64,000 nucleotides of DNA from Novosphingobium sp. MD-1 (lineage in GTDB: Bacteria > Pseudomonadota > Alphaproteobacteria > Sphingomonadales > Sphingomonadaceae): positions 1-64,000 of the forward strand of contig NZ_BBXA01000020.1 of assembly GCF_001014975.1 (NCBI RefSeq). Direction: 5' to 3'. Below the pieces are notes generated by a model. That model was not told the origin of the DNA and did not search any database. It worked only from the letters and a program-made list of their open reading frames with translations. Shown here one piece after another: positions 34,188-43,493 of this stretch (the first letter of the stretch is position 1; every line of letters begins with the position of its first letter). Made by a program: the position numbers and the translations under genes.

Positions 34188-36782
34188 TCAGAACTTGGCC
34201 CCGGCGCGCAGACCGATGGTGCGCGGCGTGGTGGGGACGATGTAGGGGCGCTGCCCGCAGCTTCCGCAGGCCTCGAAGCGCGAGAGCTCGCCCCGCTCAT
34301 CGAACACGTTGGAAACATAGATTTCGAGCGAGAATGCATCCCATTCGGCGCCCGCCGCCAGGTTCATCTGGCCATAAGCCTTCAACCGGCCAAGCTGCGC
34401 TGAGGGGTTGATGACATTGCCGGAAAAGGTCTCATAGGTCGCCGTCCGCAGGTCCGACGCCGCCGAACTCTGGTAGGTTCCGTTGACCTGGCCATAGACC
34501 TTTGCCGCCCCCATGGGCACCGTATACCGCAGCGTGCCGCTACCCTTGAACTGGGGGGTCACCGGCAGGCGCGTGCCTTTCGGTGCCGACACGAGGTTCG
34601 CCTGTCCATTGGGCCCCGACGCCGTACAGGTAAACGTGGGATCGTCGAACAGGCAAAGATTCTGTCGCGTCTTCGCGTCGGCGTAAGCCGCAGCCATCGT
34701 CAACGTGAGCGGACCGCGACCAACCCCGACGTCGATATCGACGCCGCGGATACGGGCATTGGGGCCGTTGTGAATCTCCGTAAAGCTGTTCGCACCCAGA
34801 TAGGCGAACTGGAACCGCTTCCAATCCTGCTGATAGATCGCGCCATTGAGACGGATCAGACCATCCGCCAGCGTCGTCTTGAAGCCGAGTTCGTAGTTGG
34901 TGAGGTAATCAGGCTCATAATTCGCCACATCAGCGCGGCGATTGATGCCGCCCGGACGGAACCCGCGTGACCAGGTGGCGTAAAACATCAGGTCCTTGCT
35001 CGGCTTCCACGTCGCATTGAAACGGTAGGTGCCGCCACTGCCCTTGGCATGGACGGGATTCACCGATCCCGTGCTGTAGTTGTAAACCCCGAGGTTGGTG
35101 CAGGGGCTGCCATCGACGGCGGCGGGCAGCAACGATGGCGTGGGATTGCCGGCAAGTTGCGCGTCACGCAGGCGCAGCCCGCCTGGCGTGAAGCAACCAG
35201 CGACGCCGGTCCGTGTCGAATATACCGCGTTCGGCGGCACCGAATTGCTGCTGGATGCCTGATCGAAGGCCGGGTTACGACCAAATCCGAAGAAGCCGAT
35301 CAGCGAATTGTCGTACATGAATGCACGGCCGCCCGCGGTCAGCGTAACGTTGGGCGCGATATCATAGCTCAGTTCGCCAAACGCAGCGAGATCCCGATCC
35401 ACGCGGTACTGCTGGGTCAGCCACAGAGTGCCCGGCATACCGTTGACCGACAGGTCCGGGGCAAGACCATTGACCTGGTAGTCCTGGTGAATCTGGTTGG
35501 ACTGCCGTTGATAGAAAAGCCCCGCGACCACGCGCACCGGCTCGCTACTGGGCGAGGCGAGGCGCAATTCATGGCTCATCTTCTTGAAGTGGTCGGTCCC
35601 CACAATCCGCTGACGTGGGTCGATGGTTTTCCCGGTGCTGTCCTGGAAAAAGAAATAGCCCGCGTTGCCCCCTACCGAGGAGTAAAGCGAGTCATACGCT
35701 TCGGCGTAGTCGGTGTAATCGCTCGACTGGATATCCTTCCGGTCCAGATAGGCGCCAGCATAGGTCACATCCCAGTTGCCGAGCTTGCCTTCGATCGTCA
35801 GCGCGGCCTGGATGAATTTGTCGCTGCGATACTCCGGCAGAAAATGCTGCACCTGAAGATCGCCCACGCGCGGATCGAAGCCATACGAGCCGTGGCTCTT
35901 GGTTTCCTGGTACATAACGGCCGGCGTTACCGTCCAGTTGTCGTCCAGATCAACCTTCAACGCCGCGCGCCCACCATAGACCTCGGTATCGTTGTAGTTC
36001 TTTTTGACGAACTGCTTGTTGTCCACCGCAATGCCGCCATTCTTGGCGGGCGGGCAGCCAAACGGATTGGTTTCCGGCAGGAAAGAGCGGCAGCCTGCCA
36101 CGTTATCGATGAAACCGGCATCGCGCTCGTAGAAGCCGACCACACGCAGCGCCGCGCGTTGCGAAAGCGGCAGGTTCAGCATGCCTTCGATCTTGCCGCC
36201 CTGGCCGCCCTTGTGAACGGTGTTCACCTCCCCATCGATGCTGCCATAGAAGCCGCTGGTATCGGGCTTGTTGGTGATGATGCGGATCGTGCCCGCTTCC
36301 GACGAAGCACCATAGAGCGTGCCCTGGGGACCGGACAGGCTTTCGATACGGGCGATGTCATAGATGTGAACGTCGAGGTTGCCGCCGATCGTCGTCACCG
36401 GCTGTTCGTCGAGATAGACGCCGACCGAGGGCAGCGATCCCGAATGGTTGCCGTCCCCGCCCGAAGCCACGCCGCGCATGTATACCACGTTGGTGCCCGG
36501 CGTGCCGCCCAGCGCCTGGAACGTCACCGACGGCAATTGCTGCACATAATCGGTGAACTTGGTGACGTTGAGCTGCTCCAGCTTCTGCGTGCCCAGTGCC
36601 TGGATCGCGATCGGCACGTTCTGGAGATTCTCGCTGCGCTTCTGCGCGGTCACGATGATGACGTTGGGATCGCTGTTTTCGGCCGCGGACTGCGGTGTTT
36701 CCTGCGCAAAAACAGAGGAGGATGCGAGAGCCGATCCGGCCAGAAGCGCGAGCCGGGAGAAGCTACGAAAACCTGCACTCAT
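34188..36782 (-). CDS. TonB-dependent receptor
   Basis: 864-aa outer-membrane receptor. Signal peptide SRLALLAGSALASSSVFAQ; a TonB-box-like region NVIIVTAQKRSENLQNVPIA of the kind common in sphingomonads; plug domain with VVYMRGVASGGDG; and a 22-strand barrel ending LRAGAKF (terminal Phe). It imports a ligand that cannot be identified from sequence. Start chosen at ATG 36782, because the in-frame upstream start at 36839 would precede the signal peptide by 19 residues. The TPR-sulfotransferase gene lies immediately upstream on the same strand (93 bp), suggesting co-regulation. Confidence 0.92.
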   Translation of the reverse strand: MSAGFRSFSRLALLAGSALASSSVFAQETPQSAAENSDPNVIIVTAQKRSENLQNVPIAIQALGTQKLEQLNVTKFTDYVQQLPSVTFQALGGTPGTNVVYMRGVASGGDGNHSGSLPSVGVYLDEQPVTTIGGNLDVHIYDIARIESLSGPQGTLYGASSEAGTIRIITNKPDTSGFYGSIDGEVNTVHKGGQGGKIEGMLNLPLSQRAALRVVGFYERDAGFIDNVAGCRSFLPETNPFGCPPAKNGGIAVDNKQFVKKNYNDTEVYGGRAALKVDLDDNWTVTPAVMYQETKSHGSYGFDPRVGDLQVQHFLPEYRSDKFIQAALTIEGKLGNWDVTYAGAYLDRKDIQSSDYTDYAEAYDSLYSSVGGNAGYFFFQDSTGKTIDPRQRIVGTDHFKKMSHELRLASPSSEPVRVVAGLFYQRQSNQIHQDYQVNGLAPDLSVNGMPGTLWLTQQYRVDRDLAAFGELSYDIAPNVTLTAGGRAFMYDNSLIGFFGFGRNPAFDQASSSNSVPPNAVYSTRTGVAGCFTPGGLRLRDAQLAGNPTPSLLPAAVDGSPCTNLGVYNYSTGSVNPVHAKGSGGTYRFNATWKPSKDLMFYATWSRGFRPGGINRRADVANYEPDYLTNYELGFKTTLADGLIRLNGAIYQQDWKRFQFAYLGANSFTEIHNGPNARIRGVDIDVGVGRGPLTLTMAAAYADAKTRQNLCLFDDPTFTCTASGPNGQANLVSAPKGTRLPVTPQFKGSGTLRYTVPMGAAKVYGQVNGTYQSSAASDLRTATYETFSGNVINPSAQLGRLKAYGQMNLAAGAEWDAFSLEIYVSNVFDERGELSRFEACGSCGQRPYIVPTTPRTIGLRAGAKF

Positions 36783-36851
36783 GATGGAACCGCCCTGATC
36801 TGATGCGTTATGACTGCGGTTTGTGACGCGCAGCAACATAACGTCAAGATC

Positions 36852-36866
36852 GTTGCAATTCGCAAC
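36852..36866. promoter_or_regulatory. Palindrome upstream of the TonB receptor gene
   Basis: GTTGCAATTCGCAAC: imperfect 15-bp dyad (arms GTTGC/GCAAC) about 70 bp upstream of the receptor start, where an operator would sit. A further AATTGCAAC lies at 36892-36900. No regulator is assigned. Confidence 0.3.
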
Positions 36867-36875
36867 TATCGTTCG

Positions 36876-38504
36876 TTACCGACCGTGGCCAAATTGCAAC
36901 GATGCCGGCACTTGCGGATAACGCGTGAGAACATCCCCCAGCGCATCCCGCAACGGCGCCAGAAACGGCTCGAACGGCTTCCATGCCTCGGTGCCGTCAC
37001 GATAGATCGGCTGGCGCACCTGCTCCGAACTGGCCGTCCGCACGGGGCGCGCGGTTTCGTGAAAGGCCAGGCAGGCTTCCTCGAAAGGCAGGCCGCAGGC
37101 CGCCAGAAGCGCACGCACCTCGGCCTCGGTATCGTCGACCATGCGTTCGTAGATCACGCGGTGGACATGCCCCGGCAGCACCCGATCAATATGCGCCATG
37201 AGCCGCACATAGTCGCGATAATAGCGCCCCATGTCGGCAAGATCGTAGCTAAATCCCTGACCGCGCGCGAAATGCTGCTTGAAGTTGGAGAAGCAGCAGC
37301 CGAGTGGATGCCGCCGCGCATCGATGATGCGGGCACGGGGCAATATCAGCCGTATCAGCGGCACATGCACCCAGTTGTTAGGCATCTTGTCGATGAAGAT
37401 CGGCCGGGCCGTATGCCGCTGGACGCGCGTCCGCTCGATATACTGTTCGCCCATCTCGCGCAGTTGCGCGGCGGGCAGCGCGGACAGCCCTTCCGGATAA
37501 TCCGCGACATCCCGCGCCAGCAGCGCGATATCGGGCAGCTCGCTGGTCCCCTCCACCTGGCTGTGGCTGGCGAGAATCTGCTCGACCAGCGTAGAGCCGG
37601 AACGCGGCATGCCCACGACGAAGATGGGATCGGCCGCTTCCGCCCCCGCGCCGTCAAATGCCGCGAACAGGGCCGGCGTGGCGGTCGCGATCATGGCGTC
37701 CACCTTTCGCTCGGTCTCGTCGGCGCGATAGGGAATACGCGCGCGCCGCCGCGCGTTTCCCGCAGCATAGCTTGCGAAGGCCGCTTCCACCTCGCCCCGG
37801 TCTTCGAGAGCCTTGCCCAGCGCGAATTCGAGGTGCCACGCATCCTCCTCGGCGATGCCCGGCGCTTCACGCGCCGCCCGCATCGTGGCGATGTCCTGAT
37901 CGGTGAAGCGCACGGTCTTGAGGTTGGCGAGGCTCCACCACGCTTCGCCGAGCGTGGGTGAAAAGTCGAGCGCACGCCGGTAGGCGGCGATACCGTCCGC
38001 CTGACGTCCTACCGTCTTGAGCATGTGGCCATAGCTCATCCACACGCGCGGCTGGTCGGGCGCCTGCTTCAGCACCAGTTCGTAAAGCGCCAGCGCCTCG
38101 TCGAATTCGCCGATGCGACCGAACGCCGCGGCCTGCAGATTGGCGTGCCCGGGATTGTCGGGGTCGTCCGCTGTCACGCGCTGCAGTTCGTCCAGCGCCT
38201 CGGCCGCGCGGTTGGTCCGGTACAGTACCAGCGCCAGATTTGCGCGCGCGGGCGTGAAATCCGGCGCCAGTTCAATCGCCCGGCGCAAGAGGTTTTCCGC
38301 GTCGGTGTAGCGCCCGATCCGCCCCGCGAGTTCCGCGAACATGCGGATGGCGCGGACGTCGAACGGATCTTCCTTCAGCAGCGCGCGCAACAGCGGTTCG
38401 GCTTCGTGCAGCCGGTTCTCGTTCATCGCGGTCGCCGCCGCGATCAGCCGCGGATCGTAGGACGCGGCGGGCGCGCGGCGGGAAGAAATGCCAACATTCG
38501 TCAT
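36876..38504 (-). CDS. TPR-containing sulfotransferase family protein
   Basis: 542-aa protein. The N-terminal half has tetratricopeptide repeats (EAEPLLRALLKEDPFDVRAI, DAENLLRRAIELAPDFTPAR, EALALYELVLKQAPDQPRVW). The C-terminal half is a sulfotransferase fold with the PAPS 5'-phosphosulfate loop PIFVVGMPRSGSTLVEQIL and IDKMPNNWVHV. The acceptor is unknown. Pairs of this protein with TonB receptors recur in sphingomonads, in my recollection. ATG at 38504 chosen; the frame is open to 38540. Divergent from the antiporter gene. Confidence 0.87.
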   Translation of the reverse strand: MTNVGISSRRAPAASYDPRLIAAATAMNENRLHEAEPLLRALLKEDPFDVRAIRMFAELAGRIGRYTDAENLLRRAIELAPDFTPARANLALVLYRTNRAAEALDELQRVTADDPDNPGHANLQAAAFGRIGEFDEALALYELVLKQAPDQPRVWMSYGHMLKTVGRQADGIAAYRRALDFSPTLGEAWWSLANLKTVRFTDQDIATMRAAREAPGIAEEDAWHLEFALGKALEDRGEVEAAFASYAAGNARRRARIPYRADETERKVDAMIATATPALFAAFDGAGAEAADPIFVVGMPRSGSTLVEQILASHSQVEGTSELPDIALLARDVADYPEGLSALPAAQLREMGEQYIERTRVQRHTARPIFIDKMPNNWVHVPLIRLILPRARIIDARRHPLGCCFSNFKQHFARGQGFSYDLADMGRYYRDYVRLMAHIDRVLPGHVHRVIYERMVDDTEAEVRALLAACGLPFEEACLAFHETARPVRTASSEQVRQPIYRDGTEAWKPFEPFLAPLRDALGDVLTRYPQVPASLQFGHGR

Positions 38505-38579
38505 CGCCGCATCACAAACATGCTGACGCCGCGCAATCAAGCGATAGTCTGCATTGAAACGATCTTGAGGGAATCACGG

Positions 38580-39884
38580 ATGGGCAAGCCCGCGCGGGGG
38601 TTGGGGTTCTGGATGACGCTGGCGCTGGTCGTCGGCAACATGATCGGATCGGGTATCTATCTGCTGCCGGCAACGCTGGCGCCGCTGGGCATGAACCAGC
38701 TGGCGGGCTGGGGCGTGACGCTGGCCGGCGCGCTGTGCCTGGCCGGGGCCTTCGCGAGGCTGGGCGCGCGGATGCCGCTGGCCGGCGGCCCCTATGCCTA
38801 TGCCCAGGCCGCTTTCGGCCCTGCCACGGGCTTCATCACCGCCTGGAGCTACTGGACGATGATCTGGGCCGGAAACGGTTCGATCGCGGTGGCCGTGGTC
38901 AGCAATCTCAGCCTGATCTTTCCGTGGATCGGCCAGACGCCGGGCCTGCCCGCGCTGCTCGCGGTCGGCTGCGTCTGGCTGCTCACGCTGGTCAACATCA
39001 GCAGCACGCGCGCCGTGGGCGATCTCTCGATCGTGACCACAACGCTGAAGCTGGTGCCGCTCGTCGCGCTGATCGGCCTGGCGCTATGGTGGTTCGCCAC
39101 CGGCGCCCCGCGCGCCGCGCAACCGCCGGTGCCGATCTCGCCCGGCGCGATCGCCAGCGCGGCCGGCCTCACCTTCTGGGGTTTCCTCGGCCTCGAATCC
39201 GCCACGGTGCCGGCCGACAAGGTGGAAAACGCCGACCGCGTCGTCCCCCGCGCGACGCTGATCGGTGTGGCTCTGACGGGCCTCGTCTATATGGGCATTT
39301 CGCTGGCCTTCGCCGCCTATATGCCCGCGCCGGAAGCCGCCGCGTCTCCCGCGCCGGTGGCCGACCTGCTGCGCAAGGCGTTCGGCGGCGGGGTGGCCGA
39401 AGTGGTGGCGCTGTTCGCGGCGATCAGCGCCTTCGGCACGCTCAACGGCTTCATCCTGCTGCAAGGCGAAGTGCCGTGGGCGATGGCGCGCGGCGGCGTG
39501 TTCCCGCGCTGGTTCGCCAAGGAAAGCAGCCGGGGCACGCCGGTCCGCTCGCACGTGGTTTCCAGCGTGTTGCTCACCATCGTCGCCCTGCTCAACTACG
39601 GCAAGGGGATGGGCGACCTGTTCCAGTTCATCGCCTCGGTCAGCCTCGCCGCCGGGATGCTGTCCTACTTCCTGTCGATGGCGGCAGCGATCCGCCTGCT
39701 GCCGGGCGAACGGCCGATGATCGCGATCGCCGCCGTCGGCGCCGCGTTCATCGTCTGGGCGGCCTGGGGCCTCGGCGCCGAAGCCCTGGGCTATGGCGCG
39801 CTGTTCGTGGTGGCGGGGGTGCCGGTGTACTGGGCGGTCAGCCGCGGTGGAGCATCTTCCACAGCACCGAACGGTCGCGGATGA
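38580..39884 (+). CDS. APC-family amino acid permease / antiporter (AdiC-PotE-like)
   Basis: 434-aa, about 12 membrane helices. The unwound helix-1 motif GNMIGSGIYLLPATLAPLG and LAGGPYAYAQAAFGPATGF match the basic amino acid/polyamine antiporter group (AdiC, PotE). Later features are GFLGLESATVPADKVENADR and KESSRGTPV. Substrate not determinable. TTGAGGGAATCACGG precedes the ATG. The 3' end overlaps the convergent oxidoreductase gene by 47 bp. Confidence 0.86.
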   Translation: MGKPARGLGFWMTLALVVGNMIGSGIYLLPATLAPLGMNQLAGWGVTLAGALCLAGAFARLGARMPLAGGPYAYAQAAFGPATGFITAWSYWTMIWAGNGSIAVAVVSNLSLIFPWIGQTPGLPALLAVGCVWLLTLVNISSTRAVGDLSIVTTTLKLVPLVALIGLALWWFATGAPRAAQPPVPISPGAIASAAGLTFWGFLGLESATVPADKVENADRVVPRATLIGVALTGLVYMGISLAFAAYMPAPEAAASPAPVADLLRKAFGGGVAEVVALFAAISAFGTLNGFILLQGEVPWAMARGGVFPRWFAKESSRGTPVRSHVVSSVLLTIVALLNYGKGMGDLFQFIASVSLAAGMLSYFLSMAAAIRLLPGERPMIAIAAVGAAFIVWAAWGLGAEALGYGALFVVAGVPVYWAVSRGGASSTAPNGRG

Positions 39885-41451
39885 TCGCGTGCGCGGCGTT
39901 GTGGCCGGGGGCGCCGGTCACGCCGCCGCCGGGGTGCGTGCCCGATCCGCACATGTAGAGCCCCTTGATCGGCGAACGGTAATCGCCATGCCCCAGCACG
40001 GGGCGGGCCGCCCACAATTGATCGAGGCTCATGTGGCCGTGGAAGATGTCGCCACCGATCAGCCCGAACTTGCGTTCCAGATCGAGCGGCGAATGGATCT
40101 GGCGCGCGATCACCGCCGCCTTGAAATTCGGCGCGTGGTCGGTGACGGTATCGATGATGTGATCGGCCACCTGTTCGCGCACGTCGTCCCATGATTGCCC
40201 GTCGGGCAATTCGGGGGCGAACTGCTGGCAGAACAGGCTGGCGACGTGTGCGCCCTTGGGGGCGAGGCTGTCATCGACGGTCGACGGCAGCTTGATCTCG
40301 ACAATCGGCTTCTTCGACCATCCGAACTTCTTCGCATCGTTGAACGCGGCGTCCATATAGTCCATGCCCGGCGCGATGATGATACCGGCGGTGTGGTGTT
40401 CGGCCCGCTCCTTGCCCGGCAGCACGGTGAAGTCCGGCAGTTCGGACAGCGCCACGTTCATGCGGAACGTGCCCGAACCGGTCTTGAAGTTGGCGATGCG
40501 GCGCCGGAAGTCCTCGTCGAGATCCGAACCATCGACCATCTGGCGGTACAGCAGCGCCGGACCGACATTGGCGGCGACGATCGGGGCATAGAGCTCCTCG
40601 CCCCCCTCCAGCTTGACCCCGGCGGCCTTGCCATTGTTGACCAGCACTTTCGCGACCGGACTTTCGAGGCTGATCTCGACGCCGGCGTCCTCGCAGGCCC
40701 GCGCCATCGCCTGCGTGATCGATCCCATGCCGCCGACCGAATGGCCCCAGGCGCCGAACTTGCCGTTCACCTCGCCGAACACATGGTGAAGCAGCACATA
40801 GGCCGAACCGGGCGTCGATACGCCGGCGTAGTTGCCCACCACCGCATCGAACGCGAAGGCGGACTTGACGTGATCGTCCTCGAACCAGCCATCGAGGAAT
40901 TCGCGCGCGGATTTGACGAAGATGTCCAGCAGATCGCGCTGCGTGGCGATGTCCATCTTCGCCAGCGGCCAGCCCTGTTGCGCCGCCGCCAGCAGCGCGC
41001 GCACGCCACCGCCGACATTGGGCGGCGATTGCAGCGCGATGTCGCGCAGCACCTGGGCCACCTTTTCCAGCGCGGCATCGTACTTGGGATAGGCTTCGGC
41101 ATCCTTCTGCGAGAAACGAGCGAACTCCGCCTCCGTCCGCCCCGGCGCGCCGCCCAGCTTGAGGTAGGTATCGGGGAAGGGAAAGAAGTTGCTGATCGTC
41201 CGCTCGATGATGCGGAAGCCGCGATCGTGCAGCCTCATGTCCGCGATCACCTTGGGGCGCAGCAGGCTGACCGTGTAGCTTGCGGTGGAATTGCGGAAGC
41301 CGGGATGGAATTCCTCGGTCACCGCCGCGCCGCCCACCACGTGCCGCCGTTCCAGTACGCGCACCTTCATGCCGGCCTTGGCGAGATAGAAAGCGCAGAC
41401 GAGGCCGTTGTGGCCGCCGCCGATGATGATTGCGTCGTAGCGGTTGGTCAT
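39838..41451 (-). CDS. Phytoene dehydrogenase-like FAD-dependent oxidoreductase (PYROXD2-like)
   Basis: 537-aa flavoprotein. N-terminal Rossmann motif IIIGGGHNGLVCAFYLAKAG, with ERRHVVGGAAVTEE and a C-terminal YMCGSGTHPGGGVTGAPGHN that closes the FAD site. The closest named relatives are CrtI-like amino oxidases and PYROXD2. It is unlikely to be a carotenoid enzyme: no crt genes lie nearby, and it is followed by a Rieske oxygenase alpha subunit transcribed the same way. Together they may catalyse an oxidative catabolic step (inference). Confidence 0.82.
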   Translation of the reverse strand: MTNRYDAIIIGGGHNGLVCAFYLAKAGMKVRVLERRHVVGGAAVTEEFHPGFRNSTASYTVSLLRPKVIADMRLHDRGFRIIERTISNFFPFPDTYLKLGGAPGRTEAEFARFSQKDAEAYPKYDAALEKVAQVLRDIALQSPPNVGGGVRALLAAAQQGWPLAKMDIATQRDLLDIFVKSAREFLDGWFEDDHVKSAFAFDAVVGNYAGVSTPGSAYVLLHHVFGEVNGKFGAWGHSVGGMGSITQAMARACEDAGVEISLESPVAKVLVNNGKAAGVKLEGGEELYAPIVAANVGPALLYRQMVDGSDLDEDFRRRIANFKTGSGTFRMNVALSELPDFTVLPGKERAEHHTAGIIIAPGMDYMDAAFNDAKKFGWSKKPIVEIKLPSTVDDSLAPKGAHVASLFCQQFAPELPDGQSWDDVREQVADHIIDTVTDHAPNFKAAVIARQIHSPLDLERKFGLIGGDIFHGHMSLDQLWAARPVLGHGDYRSPIKGLYMCGSGTHPGGGVTGAPGHNAAHAIIRDRSVLWKMLHRG

Positions 41452-41479
41452 GTGCTGCTCTCCGTCGAAGGGCAGTGAT

Positions 41480-41568
41480 GCCCACCCCTAACCCCTCATC
41501 AAGCGGGAGGGGAACCTTGTTGCCCTTCTTTCTCCCCTCCCGCGTGAGGGAGGGGCCGGGGGTGGGCC
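41480..41568. repeat. Inverted GC-rich repeat pair, same family as 6179-6274
   Basis: Copy A at 41480-41515 (GCCCACCCCTAACCCCTCAT, then AAGCGGGAGGGG). Inverted copy B at 41532-41568 (CTCCCCTCCCGCGTGAGGGA, then GGGGGTGGGC). It lies between the Rieske and oxidoreductase genes. Confidence 0.7.
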
Positions 41569-41572
41569 TTGC

Positions 41573-42754
41573 TTACTTCCGGCTCCACCCTGCCGGCGGT
41601 GCCTTGTGCAGGCGCGCTTCGGGCACGATCGCGCGGATCTTGCGCGCGAAGCTGCGCAGGCAGACCTCGCTCGCGCCGATCGGACCGGCGCCATAGGTCT
41701 TCGAAGCCATGCCCTTCTGGATGCGCTCGATCAGCCAGGTATCCTCCTGGTTGACCACGCGGTTCACGCGCCAGTTGGCATAGCGCACCAGCTTCATCTC
41801 GCGCCGGTCATCGGGCAGGGCGAACGCCATTTCGCGCAGGACGGTCGTGGTCGGCGATACGGGCAGCCACTGCATGAAATCGATCTGGTCGGCATAGATA
41901 TCGAACGCGATGTTCGGCCAGAGCTTGTAGTAGAGCCAGCGCTGCCGGCTTTCGGGCGGCAGATGCGGCACGTCGGGCAGGTGCGTCTGGTAGAACCGCT
42001 CCCAGAAGTTGGCGGACGGCTTTTCCACCAGATCGCCCTTCATGCGATCGGCCCAGCCGTGGTCGGAAATCTCGTAGGAGCGGCCGAAGATGCGCGTCAG
42101 CCCGTCGTGCGCCACCGGGATGTGCAGGTTGTCGGAATAGTTGTCGCCCACGTTCTTCCAGTTCACCGCACGTTCGCGCAGGCGCACGTCGGAAATGCGC
42201 CGCATTTCCTCAAAGCGATAGGGCGCGACCTCTTCCTCGAACGGCGCCATCATTTCCGCGACGGACGGGAAGCCCCGGTCCTCCAGCCGCACGAACACGA
42301 AGCCACGCCATACCTCCACCGAAACCGGGGCCAGGCCGTTCTCTTCCAGCTTCAGCGCCGGATAGTCCGATTTCATCGGCACGCCCGAAAGGCGCCCGTC
42401 GGTTTCGAACACCCAGGCGTGATAGGGGCAGACGAACTTCTTCACGCACCCGGCATGGCCTTCGACCAGCCGCATCGCGCGGTGGCGGCAGACGTTGGTG
42501 AAGGCGCGGATCTGCCCATCGTCCCCGCGCACGGCCACCACGCTTTCGCCAAGGTATTCCAGCGTGCGGTATTCGCCGGGGAGCGCAATATCGCTTTCAT
42601 GGCACACGATCTGCCAGGACGGGCGGAGCACCTTGTCCATTTCCAGCGCGAAATATTCGGGATCGGTGTAGAGCCAGCCCGGCAGGCTCCAATCGGCGTC
42701 GGGATCGACATCCGCGGACGAAATGCTTTCGAAGGCAGACGACAGGTCACCCAT
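41573..42754 (-). CDS. Aromatic ring-hydroxylating dioxygenase, alpha (Rieske) subunit
   Basis: 393-aa non-heme iron oxygenase. The Rieske 2Fe-2S site is C89-R-H91 and C109-P-Y-H112. The catalytic domain has the mononuclear iron ligands in NVGDNYSDNLHIPVAHDGL (H211 and H216; Asp further on). No beta subunit, ferredoxin or reductase gene is adjacent, so electron partners must be elsewhere; many single-alpha-subunit homotrimeric enzymes work this way. Divergent from the TetR-type regulator at 42863, which probably controls it. Substrate unknown. Confidence 0.88.
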   Translation of the reverse strand: MGDLSSAFESISSADVDPDADWSLPGWLYTDPEYFALEMDKVLRPSWQIVCHESDIALPGEYRTLEYLGESVVAVRGDDGQIRAFTNVCRHRAMRLVEGHAGCVKKFVCPYHAWVFETDGRLSGVPMKSDYPALKLEENGLAPVSVEVWRGFVFVRLEDRGFPSVAEMMAPFEEEVAPYRFEEMRRISDVRLRERAVNWKNVGDNYSDNLHIPVAHDGLTRIFGRSYEISDHGWADRMKGDLVEKPSANFWERFYQTHLPDVPHLPPESRQRWLYYKLWPNIAFDIYADQIDFMQWLPVSPTTTVLREMAFALPDDRREMKLVRYANWRVNRVVNQEDTWLIERIQKGMASKTYGAGPIGASEVCLRSFARKIRAIVPEARLHKAPPAGWSRK

Positions 42755-42832
42755 GGTTCAATCTCCGCGTTTCCCACGACATCGCAGATGCCGGTGTTCC
42801 GAATCCGCCACCGAATCCGTCCCGCCGACAGC

Positions 42833-42854
42833 TTGTTGAACGAACGTACAACAA
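42833..42854. promoter_or_regulatory. Likely TetR-type operator
   Basis: TTGTTGAACG, a 2-bp AA centre, CGTACAACAA: 10-bp arms with a single mismatch. It ends 8 bp before the regulator's start codon and overlaps its Shine-Dalgarno edge, in the 108-bp region shared with the divergent Rieske gene. The position suits autoregulation plus control of the oxygenase. Confidence 0.65.
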
Positions 42855-42862
42855 AAGGTAGA

Positions 42863-43477
42863 ATGCGCAAGATGAAAGAGCCGGCCTTCAAACGCGCCGA
42901 ACCCGACGCCCGGCGGCAGAGCCTGATCGAAGCCTGCGCGCGCGTGCTGGGCCGCGTCGGCACCGCCGGTGCCAGCGTGCGCGCGATCGCGCAGGAGGCG
43001 GGCGTTTCGCCGGGCCTCGTCAACCATTACTTCGACGGTGTGGATGCGCTGGTCGCGGCGACTTACGCCCATGTCGACGGCATGGTGACCGGCGCGCTCG
43101 ACGCTGCGGTGGGCGAGGCCGGACCGGATGCGCGCGACCGGCTCGACGCGTTCGTCACCGCCAGCTTCGCGCCGGGCATCGCCGACCGGCAATTGCTGGC
43201 GACATGGGTCGCGTTCTGGGGCCTCGTCACCGCGCGGCCCGACATCGCCCGCCAGCACGACGAACAGTACGCCGGTTTCCGCGAACGGCTGGAAGGCCTG
43301 CTGGCCGGCTGCGGCGTCCCCGCCAGCGAACTGCGCCGCGCCGCCATCGCGGTCACGGCGCTGGTCGACGGCCTGTGGCTCGAACTGTGCCTGTCGCCCG
43401 GCTGCTTTGCGGTGGAGGAAGCGAGCGGGATCGCCCGCCGCTTCCTCGATACGATCGTGCCGCCCCGGCCAGCCTGA
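42863..43477 (+). CDS. TetR/AcrR family transcriptional regulator (BetI-like)
   Basis: 204-aa regulator: N-terminal HTH (RQSLIEACARVLGRVGTAGA, VRAIAQEAGVSPGLVNHYF) and a helical ligand-binding domain with LLATWVAFWGLV and VDGLWLELCLSPGCF, as in BetI-type proteins. AAAAGGTAGA gives a ribosome site. A dyad operator lies immediately upstream. Convergent with the M20 hydrolase gene and divergent from the Rieske oxygenase. Confidence 0.86.
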   Translation: MRKMKEPAFKRAEPDARRQSLIEACARVLGRVGTAGASVRAIAQEAGVSPGLVNHYFDGVDALVAATYAHVDGMVTGALDAAVGEAGPDARDRLDAFVTASFAPGIADRQLLATWVAFWGLVTARPDIARQHDEQYAGFRERLEGLLAGCGVPASELRRAAIAVTALVDGLWLELCLSPGCFAVEEASGIARRFLDTIVPPRPA

Positions 43478-43493
43478 TGCCGGACGCGAGAGC

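Noticed and set aside
39838..41451. Carotenoid desaturase (crtI)
   Set aside because: It shares the FAD fold, but the sequence is nearer PYROXD2-like oxidoreductases and no other carotenoid genes are nearby.
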